DNA of 64,000 nt from assembly GCA_964390905.1 (NCBI GenBank), contig CAYMLO010000001.1, positions 114,022 to 178,021 of the forward strand, read 5' to 3'. The position numbers were made by a program, and so were the translations under genes. Positions 61,169 through 64,000 of the stretch are shown in pieces (the first letter of the stretch is position 1; the number at the start of each line of letters is the position of its first letter). Source of the stretch: JAFGLZ01 sp964390905. Its GTDB lineage: Bacteria; Planctomycetota; Phycisphaerae; UBA1845; JAFGLZ01. Under the pieces are notes generated by a model. That model was not told where the DNA came from. It saw only the letters and a program-made list of their open reading frames with translations, and searched no databases.

Positions 61169-62182
61169 ATGAGCAAGTCGAGACCCGTTCGCGCGACCAT
61201 CATCGGGTGCGGCGGCATGGCCCGCGCCCACCTCAACGAGATGCTCAAGATGCGGGCCACCACGCGGATCCCCGTGGTGTGCGAGCCGTCGCCGCAGATG
61301 TATGCCATGGCGGCCGAGATGTTCAAGAAGGCCCGGCAAAAACCGCCGCTCAACGAACCCAATCTGAAACGGTTGCTGGCCGACCACGCGTCTAAGCTCG
61401 ACGCGGCCTTCATCATCACGCCGCACGCCTACCACCACAAGCAGACCAAGGCCTGTCTGGAGGCCGGGCTCGACGTGTTGCTCGAGAAGCCCATGGTCAT
61501 GAACGCCCGGGAGGCGCGGAGCCTGATGCGAGTCCGCGATCGGACGGGCAAGCTTCTGGTGGTGGCGTTTCCGGGCAGCCTGTCGCCGAACATCCGCACG
61601 GCCGTCGAGATGCTTCGCTCCGGCGAGCTGGGCCCGGTGCTCAGCATCAGCGGTACGGTCTGGCAGAACTGGGGCCCGTCTCAGGTCGGGCGGTGGCGGC
61701 AGGACCCCAAGATCTCGGGGGGCGGGTTCATGTTCGACACGGGCGCGCACATGCTCAACACCGTGTCGGACCTGGCGGGCGAGGACTTCTCGGAGGTGGC
61801 GGCCTGGTTGGACAACCGCGGCCGGCCCGTGGACGTCCTGGCGGCCATCATGGGCCGACTGGAGTCCGGAGCGCTGGTCACCATCCACGGTTGCGGCGAG
61901 GCCATCCCGTCGTGCGCGTCGGAGATCCGCGTCTTTTCGCCCAAGGCCATCCTGCGGACCGGGGTCTGGGGCGAGTCTCTGAACATCCAGCGCCACGGCC
62001 GGCGACGGCTCACGACCGTCAAGGTACCGCCGTCGACGGGCGTCTGGCAGCAGTTCCTGGCCGTCCGGGCGGGCAAGATCGCCAACCCCTGCCCGCCGGA
62101 GGTCGGCCTGCGAATGGCCAAACTGTGGGACGCCATCCAGGCCTCGTCGGCCAAGGACGGCGCGCCGGTGCGCTGTCGTTGA
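61169..62182 (+). CDS. Gfo/Idh/MocA family oxidoreductase
   Basis: 337 residues from ATG 61169 (GAGGA upstream). Rossmann motif TIIGCGGMARAHL, then the catalytic EKP in LLEKPMVMNARE, and the substrate-domain GGGFMFDTGAHMLNTVSD with its DxGxH feature. Cytoplasmic. It is divergent from the sulfatase with 108 bases between starts, so both may handle products of the same sulfated glycan; the link is inferred. The frame is open upstream but lacks features there. Confidence 0.9.
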   Translation: MSKSRPVRATIIGCGGMARAHLNEMLKMRATTRIPVVCEPSPQMYAMAAEMFKKARQKPPLNEPNLKRLLADHASKLDAAFIITPHAYHHKQTKACLEAGLDVLLEKPMVMNAREARSLMRVRDRTGKLLVVAFPGSLSPNIRTAVEMLRSGELGPVLSISGTVWQNWGPSQVGRWRQDPKISGGGFMFDTGAHMLNTVSDLAGEDFSEVAAWLDNRGRPVDVLAAIMGRLESGALVTIHGCGEAIPSCASEIRVFSPKAILRTGVWGESLNIQRHGRRRLTTVKVPPSTGVWQQFLAVRAGKIANPCPPEVGLRMAKLWDAIQASSAKDGAPVRCR

Positions 62183-62247
62183 CCCGGATCCCTCGCCATC
62201 GGCCAGACAGATTCGTCTCCGCGGGCACAAACGGCTTGCGCCCGAAG

Positions 62248-62336
62248 GGGTGCCCCATCCTTCGCTCCCCTTCGCGGAACGCGAGGGGGAACGAAGGGAG
62301 GGGGACGGAATCGAGCTGCGAGAGATGGTTCGCGCC
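62248..62336. repeat. Half copy of the double-palindrome repeat
   Basis: Only the left arm is present: GGGTGCCCCATCCTTCG, a stem closing on TTCGCGGAACGCGA, then GAGGGGGACGGAATCG, and the spacer GAGAGATGGTTCGCG found in copies 1 and 4. The right arm is missing. It lies in the 218-base gap before clpS. Confidence 0.75.
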
Positions 62337-62400
62337 GAGCGTCCGGCGCGATATAGTGAATGTGGGATTGCGCAACGTCGTAGTTGGGGATCTGCCTCCG

Positions 62401-62694
62401 ATGTCACAGGCCACGCCCGATTCCCAAGTCGATACCTTCGAGGCCGTCGAGACCCACCTCCTGCCCCCTTACAAGGTCATCCTGCACAACGACGACGTGA
62501 ACGACATGGGCCGCGTGGTCGAGGTGATCTGCAACCTGACGCCTCTGGGAATCAACGAGGCCATCGAATGCATGCTGGAGGCCCACCACACCGGCTACGC
62601 CCTCCTGCTGGTCACCCACAAGGAACGGGCCGAACTCTACGTCGAGCAGTTCGCCAGCTGCCGCCTGACCGTCACCGCCGAGCCGGACGTGTGA
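62401..62694 (+). CDS. clpS: ATP-dependent protease adaptor ClpS
   Basis: 97-residue ClpS. The signature PYKVILHNDDVNDMGRVV, then INEAIECMLEAHHTGYALL, is clear. ClpS delivers N-degron substrates to ClpAP or ClpC. The ATG at 62401 gives a typical flexible N-terminal tail; upstream codons in frame belong to the repeat and the preceding gene's shadow. No clp protease gene lies nearby in the window. Confidence 0.94.
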   Translation: MSQATPDSQVDTFEAVETHLLPPYKVILHNDDVNDMGRVVEVICNLTPLGINEAIECMLEAHHTGYALLLVTHKERAELYVEQFASCRLTVTAEPDV

Positions 62695-62817
62695 GCCGGG
62701 GTCCGGCCCCCATCATCCCAGCGTGAATTCGACTTGTATGGCGTGTCCCGCTTGCGGTAGTCTCCCCGGGGCAGTCTGTGGATCGAGGTCGAATCGTGAA
62801 CAGGAGGTACGGTGATC

Positions 62818-64000
62818 ATGTGTGACACGACAAGCGGTCTGGTAGGTCTCGTCTGCGTGATTGGGGTTCTTGCGGTCACGTCGCTGTCCGTGGCCGCCGA
62901 GCCGATCGGCATCGGCTCGCGGCTGGAGCCGTTCGTGGACGACTTCCTCATCGCCGAGATGAAGCAGACGGCGCTGCAGCTGCACCGTCCCACGCCGCGA
63001 GAGGTGGCCGTCGCGTTCGACAAGCCGTGGGAGGGCAACGTCTGCGCGTACGTCACGGTGTTCAAGGACGACGACAAGTTCCGCATGTACTACCGCGGCG
63101 TGAACTACGACCCGAAGACCAAGAAGAGCGGCCCCGAGAAGATCTGTTATGCCGAGAGCAGGGACGGCATCACGTGGACCAAGCCCGAGCTGAACCTGTT
63201 CGAGCACGCGGGGTCCAAGCGGACCAACATCGTCTGGAAGAATGGGGGCTGCCACAACTTCACGCCGTTCAAGGACCCCAACCCCGCCTGCAAGCCCGAT
63301 GCCCGCTACAAGGCGCTGGGCTTGGTCAAGGGCGGGCTGGCGGCGTTCAAGTCGGCGGACGGGATCCACTGGTCCTATCTTCAGAAGAAACCGGTGATCA
63401 CGAAGGGGGCCTTCGACTCACAGAACCTGGCCTTCTGGGACACCGTGCGCGGCCGGTACGTCGACTTCCACCGCGGTTTCCAGAAACGCGTCCGAGACAT
63501 CATGACCTGCACGTCCAAGGACTTCATCCATTGGACCGACCCGGTCTGGCTCGACTACGGCGATGCGACGCCCGAGCACCTGTACACGAACGCGATCACG
63601 GCCTATCACCGCGCGCCGCACATCTTCATGGGGTTCCCCAAGCGGTTCAGGCCGTCGCGGCGCAAGAGCGGTCATCAGCATTCGGGCGTGTCGGACGGCG
63701 TGTTCATGACCAGTCGCGACGGGCTGCACTTCCATCGGTGGCAGGAGGCGCTGGTCCGACCGGGCTTGCAGCATTCGCGATGGGAGAACCGCAACAACAT
63801 GACCGCGTGGGGGATCCTCGAGACGCGATCGAGTATCCCGGGCACGCCCAACGAGCTGTCGATCTACTCGACGGAAGGCTACTACGTCGGCCCCGAGTAC
63901 CTGCGTCGCTACACGGTCCGGCTGGACGGCTTCGTTTCGGTCAACGCGAGGTACGCCGCCGGCGAGATGATCACCAAGCCGTTGATTTTCAAGGGCAAGC
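62818..64000 (+). CDS. Secreted beta-propeller glycosidase-type protein, 3' end outside the window
   Basis: 394 visible residues from ATG 62818 (AGGAGG 10 bases upstream), with a signal peptide (GLVCVIGVLAVTSLSVAAE). The opening GSRLEPFVDDFLIAEM and the repeated FRMYYRG / DGITWTKPEL / DGIHWSYLQ blades match the paralogue at 46908-48599. Likely a GH32/43-like five-bladed propeller acting outside the cytoplasm. The gene runs past the right edge. Confidence 0.78.
   Translation, partial: MCDTTSGLVGLVCVIGVLAVTSLSVAAEPIGIGSRLEPFVDDFLIAEMKQTALQLHRPTPREVAVAFDKPWEGNVCAYVTVFKDDDKFRMYYRGVNYDPKTKKSGPEKICYAESRDGITWTKPELNLFEHAGSKRTNIVWKNGGCHNFTPFKDPNPACKPDARYKALGLVKGGLAAFKSADGIHWSYLQKKPVITKGAFDSQNLAFWDTVRGRYVDFHRGFQKRVRDIMTCTSKDFIHWTDPVWLDYGDATPEHLYTNAITAYHRAPHIFMGFPKRFRPSRRKSGHQHSGVSDGVFMTSRDGLHFHRWQEALVRPGLQHSRWENRNNMTAWGILETRSSIPGTPNELSIYSTEGYYVGPEYLRRYTVRLDGFVSVNARYAAGEMITKPLIFKGK

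Noticed and set aside
44979..62336. The repeats as ordinary rho-independent terminators
   Set aside because: Copies also lie between divergent and tandem genes, have no T-runs, and contain two linked palindromes.
62740..62765. A TGGCGTG...CTTGCGG sequence before the last gene as a sigma-54 site
   Set aside because: There are 12 bases between GG and GC, so spacing is wrong.

Overview
The window is GC-rich DNA with tightly packed genes. It looks like a member of the Planctomycetota. That placement is an inference from the gene mix: a T6SS locus next to glycoside hydrolases, a polysaccharide lyase, a sulfatase, several Gfo/Idh/MocA oxidoreductases, a fused solute-binding protein/permease, and many palindromic intergenic repeats. 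No rRNA, tRNA, CRISPR array, integrase or insertion sequence was seen.

Region 1 (1-35,393) is a complete type VI secretion locus built as two divergent arms around a 0.9-kb control region (13,646-14,535). The minus arm runs from a coiled-coil protein of unknown function through tssJ, tssK, tssL, tssM, tagF, tssA and tssB to tssC, which leaves the window on the left. The plus arm runs hcp, tssE, tssF, tssG, tssH(clpV), vgrG. A near-consensus sigma-54 promoter (14,329-14,345) precedes hcp. After vgrG comes a cargo region. Two paralogous LysM/beta-sandwich/peptidoglycan-binding proteins each precede a putative effector: one C39-like cysteine peptidase and one HExxH protein. A PAAR tip, a DUF4123 adaptor, a VRR-NUC nuclease and a DUF3396-type immunity protein follow. 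Then come a G3E GTPase, a 98-residue protein of unknown function, and a 608-residue protein that joins TssB-like and TssC-like sheath halves in one chain.

Region 2 (35,418-44,950) holds a DUF2752 membrane protein and a secreted protein interrupted by an in-frame UGA. Just after the UGA is a hairpin with bacterial SECIS-like geometry, and 41 further codons remain open, so this is a selenoprotein candidate. Next are an orphan solute-binding-protein/permease fusion, a GH4 glycosidase and a secreted parallel beta-helix protein.

Region 3 (45,158-64,000) is mainly carbohydrate metabolism: a DUF2961/GH172 protein, beta-propeller enzymes, a PL11 rhamnogalacturonan lyase, a GH88 unsaturated-uronyl hydrolase, three Gfo/Idh/MocA oxidoreductases, a GH5-like enzyme and a sulfatase. 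Housekeeping genes hflK-hflC and clpS are interspersed. A family of about 155-bp double-palindrome repeats occupies four intergenic gaps here, with a half copy in a fifth.

The strongest leads are the TssB-TssC fusion, the UGA/SECIS-like gene, the frameshifted vgrG 3' end, the C39-like and HExxH effector candidates, the sigma-54 promoter, and the repeat family. All calls come from reading the sequence; no database search was run.
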